Assembly (NCBI GenBank): GCA_910585825.1
Contig: CAJUEY010000009.1
Coordinates: 22,072-86,071, forward strand
Length of the DNA stretch: 64,000 nt
Reading direction: 5' to 3'
Origin: an uncultured Lachnospiraceae bacterium
GTDB lineage: Bacteria > Bacillota > Clostridia > Lachnospirales > Lachnospiraceae
The translations under genes were made by a program, and so were the position numbers. Shown here in pieces: positions 54,671 through 63,122 of the stretch. The notes below the pieces were generated by a model, which was not told the DNA's origin, did no database searches, and worked only from the letters and a program-made list of their open reading frames with translations. How positions within the stretch are numbered: position 1 is the stretch's first letter; each line of letters begins with the position of its first letter.

Positions 54671-55807
54671 TCATCTTTGTTTTTTCTCTGTTTCTCCAAA
54701 AACCCGTTTGGGATAATCTGTCAAAACATAGGCATGTGCGTAAGGATCTAAGATACCTGCCCTTTTCATCTTTTTGTGAATGGAATCCGGAATCGCAACA
54801 TCTTGTATCTGCCCTTCGTCAACCAAAAGATATGTATGATTTTCCTCCTTTTCCCGATCAAAAAAGCACATCTGGTCAATGTAACGTCTGCTGGCGCCGT
54901 CCGGCATCTCCTTTATTCTCAGTAAAATCCCGATATCAATAAAATCATAAATATCGTTTACCATTCGGTCTGCATCTCTGGAATTTTGTATCATATTCAT
55001 GAACCGGTCCGGAATTTTAAGTACATTATCCGTGTGGATGGTAGTGATCCCTTTTACTCCGGTAGACCAGCATTCCAGAAGGGATTTGGCCTCTTTGGAA
55101 CGAGCCTCAGAAAGCATAATCCAGGAAGGATTGAGCCTTAAACACGTCTTAATGGCATTTGTGTAATTCATAGATGTAATATTGTTCTTTTCGCCCTCTT
55201 TTGTTTTGTCCTTCTTTACTTTTATGGCAATACAATCATTGCCGGGATTCAATTTATCATAATGCCACTCCGGGTTGTCTTCAATTGTAATTACTTTATC
55301 CTGCGGTCTGATATAACCGGAGAGAAATTTTGCAAATTCCGTTTTTCCCACACCGGTATCTCCGCATATGACAAAATTCATTTTAGTAAAAATACAATTG
55401 ATCAAAAGAGCTAAGATTTTCTCTTCGCAGTATCCCTGCCGAATTAAATCATCAGCATCATATCTTGGTACAGCAGGGGCTTTTCGAATGCAAAACGCCC
55501 GGCCTGTGCTTGTCACAGTCTCATGAACTGCCGTGATGCGAAGTTCTTCAGATTCTGCCTCTAAAATAGGATTTGCCGGATTAAACTGCTGTTCAACTGC
55601 CATGCTGACTTTATTGATAAATACCTCTATGAATTTCGGTGTAATCAGAGAAGCGTCTGCTTTGACTTTGACTTTATTGATATCGGTCAGCCACAAATCC
55701 TTTCCGTTATAATCCACATCAGTGATTGCATCATCTTGTATAAAAGGCAGCAGAGGACCAAAACTCTCCTCATCCAAAAGGATGTCTCTGTTTTTCATTT
55801 CATCCAT
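54671..55807 (-). CDS. tadA: TadA/CpaF-type secretion ATPase
   Basis: A 378-residue cytoplasmic ATPase that powers pilus assembly or secretion. GGAGG precedes ATG 55807. Walker A is CGDTGVGKTEFA, the Asp-box ITIEDNPEWHY, Walker B IMLSEARSKEA and the His-box GITTIHTDN. These are the four hallmarks of the GspE/CpaF family. It follows the pilin gene by 21 bases. Confidence 0.9.
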   Translation of the reverse strand: MDEMKNRDILLDEESFGPLLPFIQDDAITDVDYNGKDLWLTDINKVKVKADASLITPKFIEVFINKVSMAVEQQFNPANPILEAESEELRITAVHETVTSTGRAFCIRKAPAVPRYDADDLIRQGYCEEKILALLINCIFTKMNFVICGDTGVGKTEFAKFLSGYIRPQDKVITIEDNPEWHYDKLNPGNDCIAIKVKKDKTKEGEKNNITSMNYTNAIKTCLRLNPSWIMLSEARSKEAKSLLECWSTGVKGITTIHTDNVLKIPDRFMNMIQNSRDADRMVNDIYDFIDIGILLRIKEMPDGASRRYIDQMCFFDREKEENHTYLLVDEGQIQDVAIPDSIHKKMKRAGILDPYAHAYVLTDYPKRVFGETEKKQR

Positions 55808-55828
55808 AAAGTTCCTCCGAAAAACATA

Positions 55829-56008
55829 TTACGGTCCCGGTACTACACCGCCTGCACTGGAGTAGAAATTTGAAATCAAATCAGAAAACGCTTTGTATAC
55901 AATGCTGTTTGCGTCATTTCCAATCACCAGTGTAATAATTCCAATCACGGCAATAATTGCCAGTACAGTAATAATCGTTGAGCCATATTGTTTAAAAATT
56001 TCATCCAT
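55829..56008 (-). CDS. Flp-like mini-pilin (59 residues)
   Basis: ATG 56008 with AAGGAG nine bases upstream is preferred over the longer frame to 56035, which overlaps the previous gene. The peptide reads MDEIFKQYGSTIITVLAIIAVIG and has one hydrophobic helix at residues 10-30, then a polar tail ending in PGP. Size and layout fit Flp/Fap-type major pilins of Tad systems, but the usual G/XXXXEY processing site is not clear. It overlaps the preceding gene by eight bases. Confidence 0.65.
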   Translation of the reverse strand: MDEIFKQYGSTIITVLAIIAVIGIITLVIGNDANSIVYKAFSDLISNFYSSAGGVVPGP

Positions 56009-56552
56009 AATAAATTTCTCCTTTTCTGTTTCCATAAGTTAAAACGGCATCCACCGCCTGTTTTACCTGTTGTTGGAATTGTATGTCTTTATAGTTTCCG
56101 GCAAACGGGCATTTTTTCATATAATTTAAAACACGATGCCTCTCATAGGCATATCCGAATCCTGGATTGTATGGAATCATACAGATTCTGGATCTGTCAA
56201 TCCGATACTCTGCCGCCAGCTGCCGTATTTCATTTGGTTCATTTTGATAATATTTTCCGAACAGGAAAATGACGTTCTTGCGAACTAATGAATGTCTGAG
56301 ATAGACTTGATCCAATTCCCGATTGGGAACGGATAAATTTAATACCAGAAGATCGCAGATTTCTATTATTCTATCTGCATCATTGCTGCAGCTGCAATCT
56401 GTCAGAATGATTTTTTCTGAAATGGAATTTTTCTGTTTTGGGATTCCAACAGATACCGAACAGCCATAGTAATGAACCAGACCTGCTGCTACTGCTGCCA
56501 TATTCGCACTCGTGCCGATATGACGGGCAATCCCATAGAACGCTGCCTGCAA
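56001..56552 (-). CDS. TadZ/ParA-like protein with degenerate nucleotide site
   Basis: A 183-residue protein starting at TTG 56552, where AAGGAG lies seven bases upstream; the longer frame to 56645 overlaps the promoter. The opening AAFYGIARHIGTSANMAAVAAGL matches the first strand, loop and helix of MinD/ParA proteins, but the GKGGVGKT Lys is absent. CDLLVLNLSVPNRELDQVY and FLFGKYYQNEP follow as in Rossmann-like TadZ/CpaE proteins. It is the first gene of the operon and may place the apparatus in the cell. Confidence 0.62.
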   Translation of the reverse strand: MQAAFYGIARHIGTSANMAAVAAGLVHYYGCSVSVGIPKQKNSISEKIILTDCSCSNDADRIIEICDLLVLNLSVPNRELDQVYLRHSLVRKNVIFLFGKYYQNEPNEIRQLAAEYRIDRSRICMIPYNPGFGYAYERHRVLNYMKKCPFAGNYKDIQFQQQVKQAVDAVLTYGNRKGEIYYG

Positions 56553-56632
56553 TTCAGTTCTCCTTATAATTGATCGATATAGGGGATTTTTGTGACATGA
56601 ATTGTTGATAAAAAGATTTAAAAGATGAATGT

Positions 56633-56661
56633 ATATTACACCCAAATAAATGATTTGTAAA
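56633..56661 (-). promoter_or_regulatory. Sigma-A promoter of the Tad-like operon
   Basis: On the minus strand TTTACA and TAATAT are exactly 17 bases apart, about 80 bases before the TTG start at 56552. It is one of the clearest promoters in the window. Its -10 box falls inside the longer open frame upstream of the TTG, which supports the shorter protein. Confidence 0.7.
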
Positions 56662-56761
56662 TAGGGTTTTATAAGAAAATAGTAACAAAATCTCAGGGGA
56701 TTTTTTTGGTAATATTTTATTTTTTACCGCATGACTGGAAAACAGGCCGGTATAATTACGT

Positions 56762-56846
56762 CAGCCGGGAAAAGATAAATGGCCCAAAGCTGGCTGCGTT
56801 TCTTTCGACCGCAGGTCTTTCCTTCTGATTTATCTTTTCCCGGCTG
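56762..56846. repeat. Inverted-repeat element A, 19-bp perfect arms
   Basis: CAGCCGGGAAAAGATAAAT (56762-56780) and its exact complement (56828-56846) enclose 47 bases that hold a second small hairpin CTGCG/CGCAG. It lies in a 373-base gene-free stretch between the ABC operon and the Tad-like operon, next to element B. It could be a terminator or a miniature mobile repeat. Confidence 0.65.
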
Positions 56847-56850
56847 TACC

Positions 56851-56922
56851 AGAGCATGTTTGAAAATTGCTTTTACCAGATGTGTTTCCCACTTTGCGGG
56901 AATGAATTTTCAAACACGCTCT
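56851..56922. repeat. Inverted-repeat element B
   Basis: AGAGCATGTTTGAAAATT (from 56851) pairs with the complement of AGAGCGTGTTTGAAAATT (ending 56922) with one G-T mismatch. Inside, TTCCC and GGGAA form an inner stem. It ends three bases before the permease stop. Sequences of this kind seem common between genes of Lachnospiraceae, but that is from memory. Confidence 0.6.
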
Positions 56923-56925
56923 AAC

Positions 56926-58179
56926 CTACTCTCTCCGCAATGCATCAATCGGGTCGAGATTTGCTGCTTTATAAGAAGGCAGCATTCCAAATATAATTCC
57001 GATCACCATGGAAAAACCTACTGCTCCGATAGCTGCAGGAATGCTGATTGCAACCGGAGTTTCACTGATTCTGGATATGACCTCCGCCAGAACAATTCCG
57101 GATATTACCCCAAGAATGCCTCCCATGCTGGTCAGTACGGCTGCCTCTGTCAGAAACTGCCCTAAAATATTAGACTTTCTGGCTCCAATTGCCTTCTTTA
57201 GACCGATTTCCTGAGTACGTTCTGTGACGGATACCAGCATAATATTCATAACGCCGATACCGCCGACGATCAGAGATATTCCGGCAATCCAGATTAACAT
57301 GCTGTTTGTGGATTCTCCCAGTTCCTGAATTTTCTTTGCCTGTTCTAAAAGATCTTGTGCCTGATATTTGACGGTATCATCATCGGTCGTCAGATAATTA
57401 TTTAAAACATTGGCGCTTTCTTTTCCCGCAGTTGTCATGTTATCCGTGGAATCCACTTTGATCACCAGATTCTGCGGCTCGTCAAACTGATAAATGATAG
57501 GCCATGTACTGTCAGGAACATATACCTTGCCAGCCGAAATCTGCGCATAGGTGTAATAATCTTCCAAGCTGTTGATTACCGGCTCAAACTCCTTGGATTT
57601 CGCCACAATCCCCACTACGATATAAGGCTCTCTTTTTATCTCGATCGTTTTGCCCAAAGGGTCTTCTCCCTGAAACAGGACGTCTGCCGAATCTTTGTCC
57701 AGCAAAGCAACTTTTCGATAATCCAAATAATCTCTGGTTGTGAACCCACGCCCTTTCTGAATGATAAAATTGCAGGTATCAAAATAGTTCTCATCTATTC
57801 CGACTACAGATCCTCCGGACAGGGCAGTATTCAGATAATAAACTCCGTCATACTCCGGTCTGCTTAGATACAGGGATGCATTTTCCACATGATCTACCTC
57901 TTTGACCTGTTTTAAGGCATCCTGGCTAATCACGGGAACTCCCGCCGGTATTCCCTCATACATTATTTCAAATGTGTCGTCCCCCTGATGCAATGCAATC
58001 TCTACCGTATTGTCACCGGAGCCGATCAGGTTTTCTTTAATCTGTTCATTGGTTCCCTGAATGGTAGAAACAATTGCAATAATCGCTGCGATACCGATAA
58101 TAATTCCCAGCATTGTCAAAAAAGACCGCATTTTATGAGACCATATACCTTTAAATGATAACCGAATATTTTCTAACAT
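56926..58179 (-). CDS. MacB-type ABC transporter permease
   Basis: A 417-residue membrane protein. It has one N-terminal membrane segment (MRSFLTMLGIIIGIAAIIAIV), a large external MacB-type periplasmic-like core domain (about 45-280) and three C-terminal segments with ERTQEIGLKKAIGARKSNIL, the FtsX-type coupling block. It works with the ATPase encoded two genes upstream and the adaptor proteins, exporting peptides or lipids or sensing the envelope. It starts 14 bases after the second adaptor gene. Confidence 0.9.
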   Translation of the reverse strand: MLENIRLSFKGIWSHKMRSFLTMLGIIIGIAAIIAIVSTIQGTNEQIKENLIGSGDNTVEIALHQGDDTFEIMYEGIPAGVPVISQDALKQVKEVDHVENASLYLSRPEYDGVYYLNTALSGGSVVGIDENYFDTCNFIIQKGRGFTTRDYLDYRKVALLDKDSADVLFQGEDPLGKTIEIKREPYIVVGIVAKSKEFEPVINSLEDYYTYAQISAGKVYVPDSTWPIIYQFDEPQNLVIKVDSTDNMTTAGKESANVLNNYLTTDDDTVKYQAQDLLEQAKKIQELGESTNSMLIWIAGISLIVGGIGVMNIMLVSVTERTQEIGLKKAIGARKSNILGQFLTEAAVLTSMGGILGVISGIVLAEVISRISETPVAISIPAAIGAVGFSMVIGIIFGMLPSYKAANLDPIDALRRE

Positions 58180-58193
58180 ACATACCCTTTCTG

Positions 58194-59810
58194 TTAATAT
58201 CCTTTCGAATCAACTGCTTTGATTCCTTCTTTTGCAGTTTTCCCATAGGGAAACGCAATCCGGTCCGATTCGCTTAATCCGGATTTGATCTCAATATAGG
58301 AACCGTAGATTGTTTTTCCCGTCTGTACATATTGTTTGACTAAGCGGTCATCTTCTCCGGCTTTTAACACATAGGATTTTCCGTCTTCTGTTCTGACATA
58401 TGCTTTTTCAATGTACAAAGAATCGTCTTCTATCTCCGTATTATTCTGGTCAATGGAAAGATCCAGACTATCTCCATCAGAAAGCTCTCCGGAATCCTGA
58501 ATATACGCCATAAAAGAATAGTAAGATGCATTTGGATTGCCTTCTCCATACATTCTTTCATTGGTAGGATATTCCGAAATTTCCGTAATCTCAGCCACAT
58601 ATTCCTGACCGGTATCCCATGAGCTTGCTGTAATTTCCTGACCGATCGAAATCTGATCTAACATCAGTTCACTGACAGAGCCTTTGATATACATTCCTTC
58701 TGAACCGGAAATTTCTATAAATGCAGATCCGTCATCCGGCGGATTCTCCGGATCTCCCACGGTCTTTACTATACCTTTGATTGAGGATGCAACTGTCGCT
58801 GCTTTTTTATTATTTCTAAGCCCTTTGAGATCCAGCTTTAAACTCTGATGTTGAATTTTAAGTTTCCGTAATTCTTCTTCTTTTTCCTCGATCTCTTTTT
58901 TTAATTCTTCTGCAGTATAAGTTTCTTCCTGAGATTCCGGTTCCTCTGTTGGGGTCTCACTCTCTTTTTCTTCGGTTTCCGTTTCTTCTTTTACCGTTTC
59001 TTCTTCGATTTTTTCATGTGTGGAAACCAGCCATTTGGAATCTGCATCTACTGAGGATCTTTCCAGTCCATTTACCGTCCAGCAGCTGACCAGCGTACCT
59101 TCTGTCATACTGTTGCCGCTCCAGATTTCAAAAGCTGCAACTTCTCCATCTTTTACCAATCGATTCAGATAAGAACCCAGAACATAGCATTCCTGTGTAC
59201 ACAGAAAACGATAGGGATTGTCTGCCGTTCCTGTTCCTTCATAAGGTTTTGCCGTAGTATCTATATAATTATAGGCATCCCCGTCTTTCTTCTCTACCTG
59301 AATCACGACTACATCCGAAGACTGCGTTTTAGTAGTTGTCTTGGTTGAAGTTGTCTTTTTTGTTGTAGTTGTGGATGCAGTCGTCGTAGTATTCGTCGTA
59401 TTGGAAGAAGGTTTGATTTTCTTTAACTTTTCAATTTCCCGGTTCGCCAGGGTAATATCATTTTTTACTCCCTGTATCTCCAATTTTTTCATTTCGATCT
59501 CAAGCTGTGTTTCTGCTGTATCATACACAAGAAGCGGATCACCGATTTCAACTGCATCCCCTTCCTGAACTTTAACTTCTGCTATCGTTTTATCTTCTAT
59601 ATAAACGGACTGGGAATAATTATCTATAACATTTCCAAAACTTGACATAGGGTCTCCAAACCAGCCCATATTAATATTAGCCACAGAAAACACATCTGCC
59701 TGCCGATTCTCCGTTTGATATTTCTGATATGCATAAACACCGCCGGATGCTGCCCCTGCCATTAACAGAACAACAACGATCAGGACAATCATCTTTTTTC
59801 CCCGTTTCAT
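58194..59810 (-). CDS. Second MacA/HlyD-like adaptor protein
   Basis: A 538-residue membrane-anchored extracytoplasmic protein. One N-terminal membrane segment (residues 7-28), a lipoyl-like half (VQEGDAVEIGDPLLVYD), a coiled-coil helix (ELKKEIEEKEEELRKLK) and a beta-barrel part (GMYIKGSVSELMLDQISIGQEI). A Ser/Thr-rich stretch (about residues 135-170) and a Glu/Thr-rich stretch (about 270-300) are inserted in the hairpin. It overlaps the ATPase gene by four bases (ATGA). Two adaptors in one operon are unusual. Confidence 0.82.
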   Translation of the reverse strand: MKRGKKMIVLIVVVLLMAGAASGGVYAYQKYQTENRQADVFSVANINMGWFGDPMSSFGNVIDNYSQSVYIEDKTIAEVKVQEGDAVEIGDPLLVYDTAETQLEIEMKKLEIQGVKNDITLANREIEKLKKIKPSSNTTNTTTTASTTTTKKTTSTKTTTKTQSSDVVVIQVEKKDGDAYNYIDTTAKPYEGTGTADNPYRFLCTQECYVLGSYLNRLVKDGEVAAFEIWSGNSMTEGTLVSCWTVNGLERSSVDADSKWLVSTHEKIEEETVKEETETEEKESETPTEEPESQEETYTAEELKKEIEEKEEELRKLKIQHQSLKLDLKGLRNNKKAATVASSIKGIVKTVGDPENPPDDGSAFIEISGSEGMYIKGSVSELMLDQISIGQEITASSWDTGQEYVAEITEISEYPTNERMYGEGNPNASYYSFMAYIQDSGELSDGDSLDLSIDQNNTEIEDDSLYIEKAYVRTEDGKSYVLKAGEDDRLVKQYVQTGKTIYGSYIEIKSGLSESDRIAFPYGKTAKEGIKAVDSKGY

Positions 59811-60496
59811 GCATGAGCCTCCTCTCCTGCCTCTTCTGAAATCTCCCCGTCAATGATATTGTAAACTCGCTTGGCATGGCTCGCAATATTTTTATCATGC
59901 GTAATCATAACGATTGTTGCGCCTTCCTCATTTAATTTTTGAAATAATTCCATGATCTGTGCGCCGGATTTGGAATCCAATGCTCCCGTAGGTTCATCTG
60001 CCAGAAGAATTTTGGGATTGTTTACCATAGCTCTCGCAATCGCAACACGCTGTTTCTGTCCACCGGACAGCTGCGTAGGCATAAATGCCGCACGATCTTC
60101 CAAGCCCACTCTTGCCAGTGCTTTGAGGGCGCGTTCTTTTCTTTCTTTTTTCTTGATGCCGGCATAGCTTAAAGGCAGTGATACATTTTCCCATGCTGAT
60201 TCTCTGGGCATCAAATGAAAACTCTGGAATACAAATCCAATGCTGTTTAACCGCAGATTGGAAAGTTCTTTGTCTTTTAAAGCGGCTACCTCTGTTCCTG
60301 CCAGATAGAATTCTCCCGAAGTGGGTCTGTCGAGACATCCGATGATATTCATCAGTGTTGTCTTCCCTGAGCCGGACGGCCCCATAATCGCTACGTATTC
60401 GCCTTCTTCCACCTGCAGGGATACATCTTTTAACACCGGAACCGTCAGCTTATCTGAATTATAATCTTTAAAAATATTTTTTAATTCCAGTATCAT
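59807..60496 (-). CDS. MacB-type ABC transporter ATP-binding protein
   Basis: A 229-residue ATPase of the LolD/MacB group. Walker A GPSGSGKTTL, signature LSGGQKQRVAIA, Walker B ILLADEPTGALD and the switch His in MITHD. It overlaps both flanking genes by four bases, so it is translated with them. Confidence 0.95.
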   Translation of the reverse strand: MILELKNIFKDYNSDKLTVPVLKDVSLQVEEGEYVAIMGPSGSGKTTLMNIIGCLDRPTSGEFYLAGTEVAALKDKELSNLRLNSIGFVFQSFHLMPRESAWENVSLPLSYAGIKKKERKERALKALARVGLEDRAAFMPTQLSGGQKQRVAIARAMVNNPKILLADEPTGALDSKSGAQIMELFQKLNEEGATIVMITHDKNIASHAKRVYNIIDGEISEEAGEEAHA

Positions 60497-62151
60497 AGAA
60501 TCCCCTCCACTCTCAGGAACTCATTCAGATCTATTTTTCCATTTCTGTTTTGATCTATGCCGTCCAGATCATTTCCGTCATCTGCATCCTCATCGTCGTA
60601 ATCATCTTCATCATAGTCATCGTAATCTTCATTATCATAATCATCTTCGTCATCATAATATTCATCATCGTAATATTCATCATCGTAGGATTCATCATCG
60701 TAGGATTCATCGTCATAGAATTCATCATCATAGAATTCATCATCATAGCCGCTTTCCGTACTGTCAAACTCATTCCATTCCATGTCATCCCCCATTTCCT
60801 CTGTACCATTATTGTACAGGCCGGAGGAATAATCGATTTCTGACTCATCTGTTACCGTTTTGATTCCCTCATAAAGGCCTTCCATCGGAAAAGCGATCAG
60901 ATCATCTTCGCTCAGACCAGACAGAATTTCATACTGATCCAGTTCCATATCATATTCGCCCAGTTCCACATCTCTCTTCTCCAGTCTTCCGTTTCCGTCA
61001 TCCGCCCACACATAAGGATAGCCCCAATCGTCCATATTTTCAGTAGAAAGCATTTCCATTCCCGGTTCGTAATCCCAAAAAGATTCTGTATCTCCTTCCA
61101 GATCAAAGAGCATCTCACTGCCTTCTTCCATGCTCTCCGTAGAACCGCTTAAGCTCTCCAGCGCACTGCTTTCTATATCATCAAATGCAATATATCCGCT
61201 GTAAAGCCATATTCCCTCTTTTTCCTCAGTCTGCCCCTCATCTAATTCAATCAGAACATGCTGTCCTAACATCAGGCCGTCTATATCATCCACAGAAACA
61301 AAAAAGGAATAATCACTGGAAGACATACTGCTGTCTTCTCCGTCATAAGCCATATCGTCATTGGAAGTTTCTTCCGTATCTTCAGTATCTATGCTGTCAA
61401 TCTGACCATACCACACAATACTTTCATCTACTCTGGAACGTACAATAACATCCAATCCGGAAGCAATCATATTCACATTCTGTTCGTTTGCCGTACCCTT
61501 TATACGATATTCGCCGGAAGAAAGAATCGTCATAAAAGCAGAAGACTCCTGATCCTGAGAAGTTCCGTCATTAATGGACTTCACCACGCCGGATACTTTG
61601 CTAAGCACCTGAGAATTATTCACTTTTTTCTGTATCTTATCCATTTCCAGCTGCTTACTGGATTTCTCAAATTCAGCCTGCTTAATCTGCGTCTGCAGCG
61701 TCTGAATCTGTGTCGTATATTCAAACTTGTCCCCTTCCGGCGCACTGCTTCTTTCTTTCTCCAGATCCCGAATCTGAGATTTATAGTTGCTGATCTCAAT
61801 GTCCTGATTCTGCAGTTCCAGTTTCGCCTGTTCCAGCTCCAGACTCAAATCTTCCGTATCATAATTAAATAAAGGGGTTCCTTCTTCTACTTCATCCCCC
61901 ACTTCCACCAATACTTCCTCTATGGTACGATCCGAGTCCGCATTGACTTCAACTGTCTCCTGAGGCTGCACGACGCCGGAATATCGGTTCTGCGCCCCGG
62001 TTCCGTTTCCTATAACCGTAGAAACCTTTTGTACATATACTCTGTCTTTACTATCCTTTCCGCTGTTTCCCAGAAAATACCATATACCAAATGCTGCAGC
62101 TGCCGCCGCCATTATCGCACAAAGTATCACTGCTAATTTCTTCTTGCTCAT
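60493..62151 (-). CDS. MacA/HlyD-like adaptor with acidic Asp/Glu/Tyr repeat and C-terminal EF-hand
   Basis: A 552-residue exported protein, first gene of the operon. A membrane segment at residues 5-28, lipoyl-like motif VEVGDEVEEGTPLFNYD, a long coiled coil (about 100-180) and the adaptor beta-barrel (GEYRIKGTANEQNV). The last 100 residues are unusual: about ten tandem five-residue units of the FYDDE/YYDDE type (about residues 463-525), then an EF-hand loop DQNRNGKIDLNE (533-544). Asp-rich tails and EF-hands bind calcium, so a calcium-responsive or surface-binding role is possible. This tail is not part of standard MacA proteins. Confidence 0.85.
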   Translation of the reverse strand: MSKKKLAVILCAIMAAAAAAFGIWYFLGNSGKDSKDRVYVQKVSTVIGNGTGAQNRYSGVVQPQETVEVNADSDRTIEEVLVEVGDEVEEGTPLFNYDTEDLSLELEQAKLELQNQDIEISNYKSQIRDLEKERSSAPEGDKFEYTTQIQTLQTQIKQAEFEKSSKQLEMDKIQKKVNNSQVLSKVSGVVKSINDGTSQDQESSAFMTILSSGEYRIKGTANEQNVNMIASGLDVIVRSRVDESIVWYGQIDSIDTEDTEETSNDDMAYDGEDSSMSSSDYSFFVSVDDIDGLMLGQHVLIELDEGQTEEKEGIWLYSGYIAFDDIESSALESLSGSTESMEEGSEMLFDLEGDTESFWDYEPGMEMLSTENMDDWGYPYVWADDGNGRLEKRDVELGEYDMELDQYEILSGLSEDDLIAFPMEGLYEGIKTVTDESEIDYSSGLYNNGTEEMGDDMEWNEFDSTESGYDDEFYDDEFYDDESYDDESYDDEYYDDEYYDDEDDYDNEDYDDYDEDDYDDEDADDGNDLDGIDQNRNGKIDLNEFLRVEGIL

Positions 62152-62175
62152 ACTTCCTCCTATTTATCTGTGCCA

Positions 62176-62223
62176 TTCTTTTTACAGGCTTCTGTAAAAA
62201 AGAATTTCATTCCATCAATTATA
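62176..62223 (-). promoter_or_regulatory. Candidate -10 box and leader hairpin of the ABC operon
   Basis: On the minus strand TATAAT (62223-62218) lies about 70 bases before ATG 62151, with only a weak -35. The leader then holds a hairpin with 12-13-base arms (TTCTTTTTTACAG / CTGTAAAAAGAA, 62204-62176). The rest of this 314-base gap up to 62394 shows no gene. Confidence 0.45.
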
Positions 62224-62394
62224 AAAAATCTCACAAACGAAAAAATGGTTATAAACCGCTCCATATTCGTAACTATATTATCATTATCTTAGCACAATTA
62301 CAATTAAAAATTCTTTAAAATTGTGTGTCTGCAGACTCCCGAAACTCGGAATTTTCAGAATTAACTACAGTATTTACAAATTTCATTAAAAGGA

Positions 62395-62445
62395 TTGACA
62401 AGTATACTTGGCAGTGCTATATTATACTTGCAAATAAAACTTGGC
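62395..62445 (+). promoter_or_regulatory. Strong promoter with operator-like repeats
   Basis: TTGACA (62395-62400) and TATATT (62418-62423) with a 17-base spacer. The spacer begins with the perfect palindrome AAGTATACTT, and ACTTGGC is repeated at 62406-62412 and 62439-62445. These are the kind of sites a small XRE repressor would bind, and one is encoded in this unit. Confidence 0.75.
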
Positions 62446-62465
62446 ATTATTTAGGAGGAAGACAA

Positions 62466-62801
62466 ATGAACAAGGATGAAATATTAGCCAAAAGCAGAGC
62501 CGAAAACAAGAACAAAGATATCTATGAGGAAGAAATTTTAAAACAGGCCAATTCCTATGCTGTTATAGTACTCATGGCCCTTGCAACCTTATTTTTTGCA
62601 GTACAGATATTCGTTGGAGAAGGTTTCAATTACGGACTCTATGCAGTGGTATTTTCCGGAAATATGACCATTTCATGGGTAAAATACATAAAGCTGAAAC
62701 AGAAAAAACATCTTCTTTATGTCATAATTCTTACTTTACCTGTATTGCTGCTTTCCGGGTGCCATATTTATAATCTGATTACTGAATCAAAAATTTTGTA
62801 A
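62466..62801 (+). CDS. Small membrane protein, DUF6442-like
   Basis: A 111-residue protein (AGGAGG before ATG 62466). A charged N-terminus (MNKDEILAKSRAENKNKD..EEEILKQANSY) is followed by hydrophobic segments at about 30-48, 52-68 and 82-100. From memory this resembles DUF6442 proteins, which are encoded beside small helix-turn-helix proteins. Function unknown. The regulator gene follows 12 bases later. Confidence 0.72.
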   Translation: MNKDEILAKSRAENKNKDIYEEEILKQANSYAVIVLMALATLFFAVQIFVGEGFNYGLYAVVFSGNMTISWVKYIKLKQKKHLLYVIILTLPVLLLSGCHIYNLITESKIL

Positions 62802-62813
62802 GGCGGTGATATT

Positions 62814-63026
62814 TTGGACGACAAACTTATTCTAAAAAATCATCTGAAGGAAGTGCGGACAGAACAGAAACTATCCCAAAGCCAGCTTGCCAAAATGGTC
62901 GGCGTATCCCGAAATACCATTAGTTCCATTGAAACAGGGCAGTTTTATCCCACAGCGAAACTGGCTCTTGTTCTCTGCATAGCGCTGGATAAAAAATTTG
63001 AAGAACTGTTCTATTTTGATTCATAA
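62814..63026 (+). CDS. XRE-family transcriptional regulator
   Basis: A 70-residue protein that is almost entirely one Cro/C1-type helix-turn-helix: LSQSQLAKMVGVSRNTISSIETGQFYPTAKLALVLCIAL. TTG start with a GGCGG-type ribosome site. It probably controls its own operon through the repeats in the promoter at 62395-62445. The pair of a small membrane protein and XRE regulator is common in Firmicutes. Confidence 0.88.
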   Translation: MDDKLILKNHLKEVRTEQKLSQSQLAKMVGVSRNTISSIETGQFYPTAKLALVLCIALDKKFEELFYFDS

Positions 63027-63122
63027 ATGAGCCGCTGAAAAGAATGCCGCTATCTATTTCTGAATTACTCATATTGATCCTTCACACTGGTTATACTACT
63101 ACTAAAATTTTAGGAGGTCACT

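Noticed and set aside
60550..60760. Possible CRISPR-like or satellite array
   Set aside because: The repeats are 15-base codon repeats inside a gene and lack spacers; no cas genes are present in the window.
60550..60848. Ile- or Met-rich frames across the acidic repeat
   Set aside because: They arise from the GAT/GAA repeat read in other frames or on the other strand.
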